A DNA stretch of 64,000 nt from positions 168,610 through 232,609 of the forward strand of contig MNCI01036530.1 of the NCBI GenBank assembly GCA_015680685.1, read 5' to 3'. Positions 34,087-46,880 of the stretch are shown in pieces; positions within the stretch are counted from its first letter, which is position 1; each line of letters begins with the position of its first letter. Below the pieces are notes generated by a model. It did not search any database. It was not told the DNA's origin and saw nothing but the letters and a program-made list of their open reading frames with translations. The DNA is from Gnetum montanum (lineage: Eukaryota; Streptophyta; Gnetopsida; Gnetales; Gnetaceae). A program made the position numbers and the translations under genes.

Positions 34087-34905
34087 TGATGAGCGATGAA
34101 TGTTACCTATCATGAACCATATGAATCACATGCATGTATGCAAGATCTAGTCGAATTATGTGGAATATTAGTCTAAAAGTATCCTAGATAATTAGGCATG
34201 ATGTTTTTACTCATTATCTTCCCAATCACCACTTGTGTCACTTAATAGTTATGGTTGAGTGTGATCAAGGCATAATATGTTTTCACTTTTTATTTTTATG
34301 ATTAAAATATTCAAGATATTAAAATAATTTAAAATATTATTTTCTATTTTATCATCAAACTAAGAGTAATCTAAGTTTCCCTAAGCACAAATCATCTATT
34401 TCCACTCTTTGTTCACATCCTGAACTTATATTAACATTGTTGGATTACCAAATGGCTACTGCTAGGCATACCAAGTATCAATTACTAGGGTTACCAAACA
34501 TTAATACTTATGTTTAGAGTGGTTGTACTTAAGTGATTACAAAATAAAATATTAATTGTCTACATGTTGAAAAGTAAAATACATCATGAGGTAAACTACT
34601 AAAAATAAAGTAAACTATTCTAAGTACTGTAATGGAGGGGATTAATCTTGATTTATTACCAAAATACAGAAGTATCTAAGTACATCAAGAACTTGAATAA
34701 AAATCCACTAAATAAATTCTATTCATATTGTAAGCACTAAGAGGGCATTTTAGCTAAGTCCTAGGGAAGAAAAATGCAAAAGCTTCGCTACAAGAATAAC
34801 CAGAGATGCTATAAAATGTAGATGGTGTGTACATTTATATAGGAAAAAGACCAAACTATATCTACACATATGCATCAATGTAATAAACTTATTGACTTTT
34901 TATCA
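34087..34905 (-). repeat. LTR of the TGATGA...TCATCA family, copy 3
   Basis: 819 bp. The plus-strand start TGATGAGCGATGA and the following ACCATATGAATCACA block match copy 2 (26626). The minus strand shows a TATA-type TATATAAAT at 34833-34841 and a GTAGCGAAGC block shared with copy 4 (near 63486). At the right it ends TTTTTATCA, adjoining a CCCCC run. No matching target duplication at the two edges, so it is read as a 3' LTR attached to sequence on its right. Confidence 0.75.
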
Positions 34906-34915
34906 CACCCCCATG
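34906..34915 (-). promoter_or_regulatory. Candidate polypurine tract
   Basis: Minus strand CATGGGGGTG immediately before the LTR start TGATAAAAAG, preceded by CTCAAGGATGAG. G-rich tract plus LTR start is the arrangement expected for a 3' LTR on the minus strand. Confidence 0.45.
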
Positions 34916-37900
34916 ATTGATTGAAAACTCATCCTTGAGTGAAAAAAATTAGGATTGAGTTGTTTACAAAATTGGGAAATATTGAACTCAATAGTGATTG
35001 AGTAACATTTTAATAGATGATGTGTGTCATATTATAAAACATTTGAGTGCTCATAATTAAGTACATCAAAATTAGATATAATACAAAATAGGCTGACCAT
35101 TGGTATACAAAAATGGTTGAGACAAAGTCTTCAAACTGTGCTAAAAGGTGGAGGTTCCTGTAATTCTAGTTGTCTCTTCTCATGCCCTAGACTTGTTAAT
35201 GATCTTAGCTACCTTGATATTGTTGCTTCAGAAAGCTTGAAGGTTTCCAATAATGCCTTGTAGTTCATTGATGGTTTAGGAAGATTCTCTTAGACTAGCT
35301 AGTATTGGTACATCCCACAAGTAAGGTAGGGTTGAAAACATCTTCTTTGTGTTGATAAACTAGGCTACGAATTTCTTTTATTCAATGTCAAATGTCTACA
35401 CAAGTTTTTGTAGCTCATGATAATCATTCATTCTTCTAGTAAGGTTCTCAACAACTAATATGTGATCTTCAAAAATTCTGTTAGGAACTTCAAGCTCTGC
35501 ATTAGCCACATCTATTTGTTTCTTTATCTTATTCTAGAGCTTGAACTCTACCTCATAGAGGAGGTAAGAGTTAGTCATTTCTTTTCAAAATTTGATTATG
35601 ATCATCTTGCAGTTAGCATTATCATGTTTTCGTACTAAAGATTTACTAGCTTTATGTATTCTATCATCTTCTCGATTTGTAACTTCTTTAGTTGAATCTC
35701 TATCTTATTATATGTATTTAGTCAATAAAAAATGGGCTATCATACATTACACCTTCACTGGAGTTGCTGGAGGGCATTGTTCATCTTAGTCTTCACCAAC
35801 TTGATTTCCTACTTATTTACCTCCTTGAGTATTTTGACTTGGTTTCTATAATAATATTTCACCTTCTCATATTTAAGGGCTTCATTTTTCCAAATGACAA
35901 TCTTAATGGTAATATTTTGGTAAATTTCTTGTACTACATCCATTGAGAGATTTCTATTTTAGTAGCCAACCTCCTAATGTCTTGGTTCTTCCTGGAAAGC
36001 TATTCCTACTATTTCTTGATGTATTCCAGTAGTTGCTCTTTTTGTACCTTAGCTATAGATGCTAGTTCTTCATTGTCAAAGTCTTATTCTTATTGCATGT
36101 ATTGAAGAGATCATTGTTTATGGTGGTCAGCATGATATTTGACAATGATGCATTTTAGATAACACTCTCTATAGCATTCTTGGCTTCTTTTAGTTTTTGT
36201 TGAAGCTTTTGAAAAGCTCCATCCCTTGTAAGTTCTAGCCATAGAATGGAAGGATGTAAAAATCAAGCTCAGAGTTTCATAACCTCTACTATTAACCTTT
36301 GATTGATATTGATAGCTTCCTTGATTTGCACTTGTATAATGAGAAACATGCTTCTTGTCTTAAGTATCTACAACTAGGTTGTTATTATATATTCTAAGAT
36401 GTCAAAAATCTTTGAAATTAGTTACTTGACCCTAACTAGTCATTTCAGCATCTGCTTGTACTATGCTACATTATTTCCTTACTTATAGATCCTATAGATA
36501 CTTGGATATCTTTCATGACAACAATGTCTAAAATAGAGACTACAAGATTACTTAGAGTCTCTTCAATACTATCAACAACCACCTTGGTAGTTCTCTTTTG
36601 GCCCTTGTGTGACATTACCAAGACTTTTGTGCCTTCACTCTCCTCTAGCATGACTACTAAAGTCATGACACTTTCAAAGATTTCATGAAATTTCTTCCCA
36701 AATATGGACATCATGATCTCTTATGCATTGGGGCTAGCACAAAGAGGACCATGGTTCCTTTGTATGGAGAATAAGTTTCTTAGATCATTTTCTATTTAGT
36801 TAATAGTTATTGTGACTTCATTAAGATGGCTTATGATCAAATGGTATATCAATGATTCACCAACATCACTTTTAGGGACTTATAGCTACATTTGTTTTCT
36901 AAGTTTCCTTAGGCATTCATTTTTCATTATCATTTTAAGTGTTGTCTCTAGTGTTGCTAGTGGTGATGGAGGTAATGCTTTTTTTGAAGTTTGATAGAGG
37001 CCTTATCCTTCATCATTTATTGCTAAGATGTAGCAAGGGCCCTATGGATCATATTGTTGAAATAACATGTTATTCCTTCCTTCTTTTACAAAGTTTCTTG
37101 ATAGACAAGATAAGGGAAGGATCTTCTTATCCTTCTTATTTTCTCTAACTCTTTTCTCAATCTCTAGGAAAATGATTTAAAGAAACTTGACAAGGAACTT
37201 CTTGCTAAAAGCCATACATGCCCTTGTAGACAATGTAATGATCTTGCTTAGTTGTACCACTAGATTAAGATGGTAGTCTGTGATTTTAAAGTACATTCAC
37301 TCTACCTTTGTAAAAGTACCGTACTTCTTACAATCCACTCCATAGCAACATTGAGTCCACTCTTTGCTTACTTTTATATTTACTTGTGTTGAAACCTTAC
37401 CAAGTTTTATCCTAGTGTTGGGTAATTCAAGGGCCTTCATTATGACCTTGATTGAGTAGGAGATGGTTATATCTTTTATTTTTATCATTTCATCTCCTTG
37501 GAAATTATTCCAAAAGAGATAGATTTCTTGCATATATCATTTCCCACTGGTGTGAATGATAGGATATAGTGGTGATGCTTACAATGCACATAGACATCCT
37601 CTAGCATAAAATCTAAGAAGGATTCAAACTTTAGTTCTTGAAAAACTGCACTTTGAATTTTCTTACTTCAAATATTCTCTAGATAGACTTGTGTTAAGGT
37701 CACTTTCAAGTTTGGCCTAGACCTTGGTACCTCATGCTACCTTGATTGCCCAATTTTTGCAATGAAAATTTGATGAACAAATTCCACCTTGGTATCCTCT
37801 ATTAGAGGACCCATGGCATGAGTTTCCTCTAGAGCTTACTCTTCTTGTTGTTGCTACTATTCTCATTTTCCTTTCCTTGGCCACTTCTTCTTGGGATATG

Positions 37901-37930
37901 ATGGCTCACTTACTTGCGTTTCTCATTTAG
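34916..37930 (-). pseudogene. Degenerate coiled-coil-like ORF of unknown family, inside an LTR element
   Basis: Minus-strand frames are protein-like for nearly 3 kb. From the right: LEETHAMGPLIEDTKVEFVH, SVQVY-type stretch LTQVYLENI, FESFLDFMLEDVYVHCKHHH (about 37640-37580), a 78-codon open piece at 37297-37533, an 82-codon open piece at 36466-36714 (VMLEESEGTKVLVMSHKGQK, SIEETLSNLVVSILDIVVMK), then AELEVPNRIFEDHILVVENL with TRRMNDYHELQKL near 35500-35410 and SLRESSxTINELQGIIGNLQ near 35310-35250. Heptad-like leucine spacing suggests coiled coils. No protease, RT, RNase H or integrase motif was found. It ends just before a polypurine tract and LTR copy 3. Many TAG and TGA stops. Confidence 0.45.
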
Positions 37931-40079
37931 GTACCATCTATAATCACATGGACAATCATGAATTAGTCTTAGCTTTAATTATTAAGTTTTATGTACCTTC
38001 TAATTATTCTTGATTAGTGTTAATTTTGAAAAAACTAAGTGTAAAAGCTCTTAATTGATTATAGAAGCTTAAATATTAAGGTTTGAAGGTAGTTTAATGT
38101 GTTGATTTCTTTAATTTTTAATATCATTTTTGTTAGAAAATCACTTATTAATGTCCCCATGATGTAGAGCTTATGTTCAAAATCTTACAAATTAGAATAT
38201 GAGTGAAATCAGATGATCTTGAAATAAGTTATGGCTTTTAGAAGCTTATGGGCTCTAAAAATTGCAAAAACTCCTTTTGCGTTTGGAAGGAAATGTGAAA
38301 AATTATCTAAGGGTTGCATGTACATATACTATTTTTTATGTTGCATCGATGATGATGAATCAATGTATTTTACTGCATTGACTTGGATGCATTGACTTAG
38401 TCATTAGAAAATTTTTTAATTAAAAAGGTAAGGGATATTTGAAAGTTCTAAAGCAAAATGAGGACCAAATAGAAGCCAAGAAGGAGTTCTAAAGATGTAA
38501 GCAACAAACATGAGGTCCTAGGTGAAGTTTTTGAGATAAGTAAGTTTTCAATTAGGTTTAAGAATGCTCTATTTTTAAGTCAAAATCAATTTAAAAAATA
38601 ATAAATTTTGGATTATTCATGTCTTTAGGATTGCAGTTTGATGAATTTGGACATGCAATGATGGGTTATAACCTAGATGTCCAAGAGTTATGTAAGTGGA
38701 TCCTCCATAAAGTAGGTCCATGCCCTGAATGGCCTTACATAATCATGTTGCAAGGTATCCTTAGATACTTTGGAAATTTGATGTTGATCTAGGTTAGAAG
38801 CATACCCATAGAACCATAGTTGTCATGACTCTACACTATACTAAACAAAAGTCATTAGGTGGAGCATGGTATGTAGTAGTGAGGTGAATAATAGAAATTA
38901 GAAGGGATGATAGGAATGAGAATGCAAGATACCTTATCATAGTAATAATAGGTTCTTGTAGATTACATGGTTAAAGTCATCCATATACCTTTTAGTCTAG
39001 GTTTGAAACCAAGTCCATACTAGTATCATTTGCCTTGAATTTTATTGCTCCTTAACTTATAAACATGGGATAATACCATTACTTATCAAGAAAGGAACAA
39101 GAAAGAATTTAAAATTTACAATCTAGGGAAAGAAATTTGAATCTTAGAGATGTGCCTTTAGGTATGGATAACATGTCTTTCTAGTTCCACAACTAGATCT
39201 TATTTTCCAAGGGATTGTTAGAGATAAGTATTTTTGTCCTCCCCTCTTATCTTTTGTTTTGGTAGAAATTTACACTTTAAAAAGTACATACTTTCATTTA
39301 AGATTATAATATGAGTAATGATACATCCATGTAGTGTCATGAGACTCACTAAAGAAGCTAAAAGGCTCAACAAATCTCCTTGAGGCCACATACTTTTCCA
39401 TTTCTAGCTAGTCCTTCCCTCCTTCTTTGGGTAACCAGATCATGAGTTCTTGTTATTTTTGTGTGAAAGAACCATAGTGTCCCTTGATGTGAATCTCTTA
39501 TTGATAGAAATGGAATGAATGGATGTTGTGGATTTATTGGCTTATACCATTGTGTGTTTGATAGCCATTAGTATAGAGCATATTTCCAATAACAAGATTA
39601 TCTTATACATGAAAATGATAATCCTAATGAATTACATTTAGAAATAATTAAAAATAATAATAATGGAGAAAGGACATAAAAAGTTAAATTGAAAAAATAT
39701 GTATGATTAAAATAAAAATGATAATGAAAAGAATATAGAAGAAATTTTAAAATTTTAAGAAAATTAAAAACATATAAAAAATGAAAAAAGTAATTAAAGA
39801 TGGTGCAAAACAAAAAAGTGAAAAATTTATCCTTACAAGGGATCAAGCTAGATGATTGTCTTCTTGTGATTGAGTTGGAAGGAGGAGTTCATGAAAATAG
39901 AACATGCTTGTCCTTACATTGAGGTGTTGTAGTTGGCCTTAGTTATTTGAAAGTCTTTGAAGGGCTTTACTTGTTAGATGTTGATTAACATGTACTTTTG
40001 TGGACATGTTGGGTGATAAATTATCATGGATCCATAAGAAAAGTGAAATGCATAATGTAAGGATCTTCCCACAATGTTT
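37931..40079. other. No gene recognised
   Basis: Probably LTR or untranslated sequence of the flanking gypsy element. No coding block, tRNA or clear terminal repeat found. Confidence 0.3.
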
Positions 40080-41640
40080 GAAACTTTGTTTCTTAAGATA
40101 CATTCATAGGGTTCTAATATAAAACCTTGTTTTTTGGTTAAAATTTAACTCTTCTTATTTTGGCATCATGTTGTTGCTGTTATATGCCTTATGTACTTCA
40201 TTCATCATGAGGGCTATCCTTTGATTCTCATCGAGCAGATTAAGCATCATTAATATTTCCTTTTGTGCTAAGTGAATGTATAAGTCAAGGTCACATGTAG
40301 TTCTAAGTATATAGAATTCAATTTGAATTAGAAGTTTAGGTACTTTTCATACACTAATGCATCTAGAAAGTAGCCTATAGAAAGTTTCTAGGTTGAGTGG
40401 TAGGCCCATAGAGCATCATTAAGTTTTGGGCTCTAATCTTTCCTATATTTACTAATAGTTCTTAATAGAGTTCTAGTAATCTCTTTATTAGTAACTTCAA
40501 TTTGACTATTGACTTAGGGGATGATAGGATGTTGTACATTTATGCTCCACCTCTAAGCATTGCATTAGCTTTTAAAAGGTAGAACTTGTGAAATGGATTC
40601 CATTATTAGACATTAGTGACCTAGGCATACCAAACATATTTACCATGTGTTGCTAAAAGAATCAAGCTATAGTAGAGAAAGTAGAGTTGGTGATAATTGT
40701 AGCTTTCACCCATTTGATATAGTAGTCAATAGTAATAATTATGTAAGACTTTCCATTGGACATTAGGTTGATGGACCTTGTGAAGTTAATTTTCCAAAGA
40801 TCATAGGGATCTAGTGGTAATATCCACTATTGAGGTTCCTTTATCCTAGTTGACATCCCTCCATCTCATTGACATCATTCATATGAATGGACAAAATGGT
40901 GGGCATCCTTGAAAAATGTATCAAAATTATTCTACCATTAATATTTTAATGGTTATTTTTCTTCTTACATGGTGGCCCCCACAAGGACCTTCATGAGCAT
41001 CCTAAAGAGCTTGAAGTTGATCTTCATTAGGTACACACCATCATACTAGGACATCTACATGGATTTTATAGAGGTTATCCTCTATTTCCATTTAATTTTT
41101 GATCTAGTGAAGAAACTATTATTTCCTCTTACAATTTCATTTATTAGGAGTCTCTTGTTTAAGTAGATAGGAGAGGAATTCATCATACTAGTTTGTGACC
41201 CTTGGTGTTGAAGCCTCACCAACCTTGGGCAAAAAGTAGCTCATTAGGGAATTGATTAGACAAAAGATCCTCATTCACCTTGTTATCCCATTTTAATTAA
41301 GAAAAATGATTAACAACTACATTCTTGATTTTCTTCATATCTATTTTTGTTAGATCAATTTCCTATGTAATGACTAGTCACTGTATGGTACAAGGATTCA
41401 TCATTGGTTTGATCATGAGAAAGTGAATGACATTGTGATTAGTATATATAAAAATAGGATATTTAAGCACATAGTACCTAAATCTCTCACGGACATATAC
41501 TATTGTCATTAGTCCTTTTTTATTATGATGTAGTTGATCTATGCACTTGTAATGCTTCTACTAGCATAGTGGATGTAATATGAATGTGTCTGATCATCTA
41601 TCTATGTAAGTGCTTATCCTAAGAAGAAATTGGATATATC
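40080..41640 (-). pseudogene. Athila/Tat-type gypsy RNase H and integrase (left half of a split element)
   Basis: From the right on the minus strand: RNase H remnants VLKYPIFIYTNHNVIHFLM (41460-41400), EIDLTKIDMKKIKNVVVNHF near 41370-41310, NQFPNELLFA; integrase start AHEGPCGGHHVRRK near 40995-40955, FKDAHHFVHSYEWC (first zinc Cys changed to Tyr), NFTRSINLMSNGKSYIIITI with DYYIKWVKA near 40790-40705 (catalytic Asp changed to Asn in KINFT), MVNMFGMPRSLMSNNGIHF near 40650-40590, and EVTNKE for QxEVxNRE. The C-terminal part runs to about 40080. All in degraded frames. The matching protease and RT are at 49260-50760, beyond the copia insertion. Confidence 0.7.
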
Positions 41641-42710
41641 CATTATAATGTGGAATTTTGATTTATTTCTCTAATTGAATTAAAGGTTGCAAAATTTCTT
41701 AGCTCTTCTTCTTCAGTATCCTTTTATGATGATGAGGAAGTATGTTGTCTTGTTTGTGAAATTTGTCCATGTATTACTTCAAAACTGATTTTGGTCTAGC
41801 TTTGGTAGATGGTATGATCTATTCTTTTGAAAAGTTACAATATGGTATTGAGTCATGATCTTAGCTTTGAATTCTAGATTAACTCCATCTGCCTCTTCCT
41901 TTAGCTAAACATGTTCCTCTTTCTCTTATATTTTGACTATCATTTTCTTTTGAGTTTATGTTTTTATCTTTATTCTGACAATTGAATCTTCATCTTCTTT
42001 TGAATCTACATTGCCTTATCTCTTCTTCATTGGTTAGTTATGTAGGCTTGATCACATTCACTAGATTGTTTATTATTCTTCATAATTTGTAGGGTTCTAA
42101 CTTGAACAACTAATTCATTGATACTAAGCATGTTAAAGTTCTTTTAAAGAGTAATGTTTTCCATCATGTTTTCAAATCTTGGATCTATGTAAAGAGCTTG
42201 AACAAATTTTTATACTTTTTGCCTATTGGTATATCCATAGTCATATTCATCTATTTTTCATAAGCTTTCATACATTTTAATAAAGAAGTCTTTGATACTT
42301 TTCATTTTTTCCAATTTCTAGGGCATCAAATTTTTGTTCATAGGTTGTTTATTACAATTGTGATTTTCCAAGCTTCCCTTATTTTCTAATTGGAGATTAT
42401 TCTATACTTCTTTATAAATAGTATGAAGAATATATCTACTAGAAAAAACTTGTGAGATACTAGTCAATAGCATCATGAAAGCCAAATTATTATTATTATT
42501 CTTCTTTGTTTCATATTCTTTGGTTTGTAATTTGATGAAATCTTCAAAATCATGGATGAACTCGAAACCTATTTCAACTATTTATCAATAGTCATTATTT
42601 CTAAGGAGGTCTTTCATCATCTTTATTCATAGGCTAAAATATTGAGAGCCATCGAAGATGATGGAGCATCTAGCTATGTCTTTTGTGCTCATTTTTGTAG
42701 ATGAGCTTGG
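41641..42710 (-). pseudogene. copia gag, second copy (A)
   Basis: Aligns base for base with 47330-48383: shared blocks TTATTTCTCTAATTGAATT, GTAATGTTTTCCATCATGTT, TTTTCAAATCTTGGATCTATG and CTTGTGAGATA. The minus strand is gag-like, rich in Glu/Lys and interrupted by stops. It is cut near its end, where the gypsy RNase H begins. Confidence 0.65.
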
Positions 42711-42724
42711 TGTTTTGATACCAA
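42711..42724 (-). promoter_or_regulatory. Primer binding site of copy A (tRNA-iMet type)
   Basis: Minus strand TTGGTATCAAAACA, directly downstream of LTR A and close to the plant TGGTATCAGAGC. The equivalent place of copy B (48384-48398) reads TTTGTAATAGAGCAC, a decayed version. Confidence 0.7.
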
Positions 42725-43435
42725 GTAAAGTAATTTTAGACAATGAAAGAATTGCTTAGTTACTTTGAATTCACAATTAATTAGCTAATGATATTTATAT
42801 TTTTGGAAATCTTAGTAATTTATATCAATTTGAAAACAAGAAGTACTATAAAAGATATCTAGAAGTTAAGGTTATATTATGGTCTTTCCAACCTATTAAA
42901 AATCCCAATAATTTTGGTAGTGAAATTTTGAGAGATGATAACTCATAATTTGTTGCATTTATGATGCTAACATTTTACTTGAACCTTTCCAAAGATATTA
43001 GATTTGAANGAAATTTCCTATATTTTATTAAAATGAACTCCTATTATCAATAAAAAAATTATTATCTTCTACTATAAAAAAACCAGCAATTCCTCCTTAG
43101 AGTGGAAGGTAATCATTATTCTTTATCTTTACTATTTTCTTTCTTTGTCATGTTTTGAATTCCTATAGATTTATTGAGACATTTGATCATATAAAACAAA
43201 AGAGTTTTTTTTAGTAAGTTAGTAACTTATTCTTTTGAACTAATATGAATGGGTTTGATGGTTCCTTCTTTCNAATAAATCTAGAATCACATCAAACTAT
43301 TAAGAGATGAGGGAGAAATAATATAATAATTGATCATCATTCATTTTGGTAAAATTTCAAGAACCAAAAAATCTGCCAAATATTAGAGTGAATATCTCTC
43401 AAATTGCAATAGATATTAAGGTGAAATTTTAATTA
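42725..43435 (-). repeat. Shared middle LTR (A) of the copia tandem
   Basis: Matches 48400-48855 at both ends (AGTACTATAAAAGATAT, TTTTGAGAGATGATAACTCA, ATTGCAATAGATATTAAG) but has about 260 extra bases at 43010-43275, part of which also resembles 49190-49270. Unknown bases (N) at 43009, 43273 and 43440 border this extra part. Confidence 0.65.
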
Positions 43436-44951
43436 AACANGTTAATGAAATAGTACTTGATGTCAATGTGTTTGGATTTTATATGATGCACATAGTATTA
43501 GGATAGTTGAATAGCTACTGTATTATCATAATACAAATTTTCAAGGAGATCAACTTCGAATCCTAAGTGTGAGAGAAGTTTATTTAGCTAGAGTATGTAT
43601 TGAAGGTAGTTGGCCATGACAATGAATTTTGCTTCATAAGTGGATAAGCTAATGGACGATTATTTCTTTTGTTTCCTCTATATTATATTTTTTCCATGCA
43701 TAATGAGAGCTTATGATGTGATTTTTTTATCGTCATTCTTTCTTGCACAATCAACATCTAAATACGAATGAAGCTCATTATCTTCTTTACTGAATTAAAT
43801 CCCAAAGTTCCAAGTTTTTTTTTACGTACTTGAGAGAAGATACACAAGTGCTTGCATGTGAGATTTTATTGGCTCTTGTATGAATCTAGATAAGTATAAT
43901 GTTGCATATTCTAAATATGGTTTGGTATGGCAAAGAAAATAAAGTGATATAATCATGATTCTATACATGATTACATCTATGAGAGGAGTCTTATCTTTAT
44001 TGGTTAGCTTTAAACTATATGAAAAAGGACTCTTAACTAGCTTTTCATTCTTTAGATTGAATTTTTCAATGATGAAATTTGAGTATTTGGTTTGATAAAT
44101 CTTCATTTCCTTCTTATCCTAGTTTACTTCAATTCCTAGGAAGTATTTGAATTTTCCAAAATCCCTCATTTTAATTCAGTTTTCACGTCATTTTTGAAAT
44201 CTTCTACTAGTCTTTTATTGGTGAGAATAAAGATAATGTCATCTACATATAGTGATATGATGATGAATTCATCTTCTTCATTCTTGAAATATAGTGTTGA
44301 TTTAAATATGCAATTTTGATAATTCTTTCAAGTGAGATAGTCATTAACTCTTTGGAACCAAGCCCTAGGTACCTGATTTAGGCCATATAGAGTTTTGTTA
44401 AGTTTGTGCATTTTGTTTTGTTTTCCTTTGATAACATAACCTTTTGATTGGTAGATGTTTGCTTCTTCTTTGATGTATCAATTTAGAAATGCTAAGTTGA
44501 CATCCATTTGTTAAAGCTTTAGATCTTTATGTGCTACTATGGAGAGAATGAATTTTAAATCTTGCTACTAGTGCAAATATTTCTTTATAATAAATGTATT
44601 TTTTATTTGAATCCTCTTGTTACAAGTCTTACTTTATGTGTTATGACCTCTTCTTTCTCATTGTACTTTGTTTTATATAGGTACATGTAATTAATAACCT
44701 TCTTATCTTTTGATTTGTCCACTAATTCCCATGTGTTATTTCTTATGATGACGTTGTACTCTTTATCCATGGATTTTTTTTTTCAAACTTTTAATTTTAT
44801 GGCTTCATTGAAATTTGGTTGGTTCACTTGAGATTGTTGAATATGTCATATTTATAATATTGTGAGATCTTATAGTTTTTCTTTGAGAAGTTTTGTTTAG
44901 CACTTGAATGTGAGGATGGTCTCTTTGAATCCATGGTCTTGAACTTTGATA
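43436..44951 (-). pseudogene. copia reverse transcriptase and RNase H
   Basis: Minus strand: LNKTLYGLNQVPRAWFQRVN near 44400-44340, the catalytic SLYVDDIIF with YVDD intact at 44238-44249, MKIYQTKYSNFIIEKFNLKN (open 94 codons, 43822-44106), a YRIMIISLYFLCHTKPYLEY block for YRSxIGSLxYLxxTRPDI, SRFIQEPIKSHMQAL, then RNase H LSTYEAKFIVMANYLQYIL and SKHIDIKYYFI near 43470-43440. The usual last 30-40 residues of RNase H are missing; the frame runs straight into the LTR. Confidence 0.82.
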
Positions 44952-45986
44952 TGTGGAGTAGGTTTATTTACTAATTAATCACCTTCAAATACTAAATATA
45001 GATATTATGTAAAGACAAAAATTCTTGCTAGAAAACAAGAAAACTAGTTATCTTCAATTAATTACATAGAAGATTACAACAAGGTTCTCAAAACCTACAA
45101 GCATCCAAAACCTATCACACTTAAATGATATTATAGAGCATAAGGCTCTACAATCATACAATGACTACTCTCAATGTAAGACATAATCAATAGAAAATCT
45201 CTTCCACAACCTAGGACTAAGATATTGACTCATAAGTAAGAAACAAGAGAATAGAACACAAAGATTGACACACCACAAGTTGATCTTGGAGCTGCAATCA
45301 GCAATTGTAGTCACCTAATGTGCTCACATACCATTTCTTGCTTAGCTCTTTATACTCAAGAGATTCCTTTCTCCATCATATTACTAACAATTATTAATTA
45401 AATTAATATTTATCAATGACAAGAAGACAAGAAACCTAGAAATATTTCCTCAACCCAACTTAAGATTCTTCAGATGTTTTCATGGTCTTTTTGGCTTATC
45501 TTTGACTATTTTCATCCTTTTCCAACTTATGTTAACTATTTTCTGAATTGGAAAGGGTCATTTTAGAAGTTTTTCCAACTATATGAGTTTTCTCTAACCT
45601 TGGAAAATTGTCTTCTATGACAAAGCTCTTACGGAAGATATCTTTTGTCTTTGGACGACATCTTCTTTGAGGTCAAGACGTCTCCTTTATTAGCAAGATG
45701 TCTTGCCTGAGATGTCTTTTGTAGGGCCAAGACATCTTGCCTAATATGTCTCCTCATACCTTAAGACGTCTTACCTAAGATGTCTCCTTTGATCTAAGAT
45801 GTCAACACTCTACACAAGATGTCTCCTCTCAACCCAAGATGTCTTTTGGAGCGTCTAGACATCTTTTGTAAAGATTCCACTCCTAGTTAAGACATATTAA
45901 CCTCCAAGATGTCTTCATGAAGCCCAAAAGTTACAAAACATACACATAGGAAAGTAATAAAGAGGGTTGGAAGAAGTGCCCCTACA
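44952..45986 (-). mobile_element. Solo chromovirus LTR (copy c) inside the copia element
   Basis: 1035 bp, TGTGGAGTAG...GCCCCTACA on the plus strand. Aligns end to end with the LTRs at 24357 and 31079: TAGCTATCTTCAATTA-like, TAGAGCATAAGGCTCTACAA, GTTGATCTTGGAGCTGCAAT. The U3 array of AAGATGTCT/AGACATCTT (45640-45925) is the densest of the family. No internal chromovirus sequence. It sits between integrase and RT of the copia element. A clear 5-bp duplication was not found (TGATA against TCAAT). Confidence 0.82.
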
Positions 45987-46880
45987 TCAATATGTAGTTG
46001 ATTTCTTTTACTGTTTATAAAAAACTACTCGTACCAAAATTTGTCTCATCAAATATAACATCTCTTGAAACATGTCATTTCTGATTCATTGGATCATAGC
46101 ACTTGTATGCATTGGTGTGGGAATCATAACTAAGAAAGATGCATTTTTTTTGTCTATCTTTAGTTTGTCAATGAATTATTTTGAGATCTTTACATAGTAA
46201 TGACATCCAAATAGTCTCATATGACTAATGTTAAAAATTCTATTATATAGAACTTCATATGAAGATTTATGTTCATTTCTTTTAGTAATGATTCAGTTAA
46301 AAATATAATAAGAAACTATGATAGTTATGCTCCAATATTGGTTAGGTAGCGAGACATGTTTTAGTAAGAACCTTATCATGTCTTGTATTATTTTATTCTT
46401 TCTTTCAGCTACTCTATTTCATTATTAGCTATATTCACATGTGGTTTGATGAAAAAACCATTTTATTTATTTATGAATTCACCTCATTTATCTAATCTGA
46501 TGACCTTAATCTTAACATTCATGGATCAATGAGTTTGTGGAAAGTTTTAAAATATTTAATGGCTTCATCCTTTTGCTCCAAATTGTATGTCTAAGTATAT
46601 CTTGAGTAGTCATCTACTATCATGAAATAATTTTCTCCTTCATTAAAATAGTGGGAATTGGCTTAACAAGATGCATGTGTAGAAGATTAAATGGTTTTTC
46701 TTTCTTTATCATGTGAGAGTTGTGAGGAAAATTGGTTTTCTTTTCTTGTATGCAAGATTCATATTTATCTTGAGGAATATTTGAAATTTTTATTCTTGTA
46801 GCTTTTTTCTATTTGATTATCCTTTCAATTTTGTAATAGGAGATGTGATCAAGCCTTCCATGCCAAAGTCAAAACTTTTT
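45987..46880 (-). pseudogene. copia integrase
   Basis: Minus strand: LWHGRLDHISYYKIERII near 46870-46810 (GAG-pre-integrase start), IKVIRLDKWGEF near 46510-46475 (RSDRGGE block), ANNEIE for PQQNGVAER near 46435-46410, HMRLFGCHYYVKIS near 46230-46190, and KCIFLSYDSHTNAYKCYDPM followed by HVSRDVIFDETNFG near 46150-46035. Frames shift several times. Its reading stops where the solo LTR begins. Confidence 0.78.

Noticed and set aside
38351-38400. Possible fifth start of the TGATGA LTR family (plus strand)
   Set aside because: Only about 40 bases resemble the start of copy 4. There is no TATA box and no R/U5 block.
39598-39846. 82-codon minus-strand ORF rich in Phe and Tyr
   Set aside because: A product of A-rich simple sequence on the plus strand, with no protein-like pattern.
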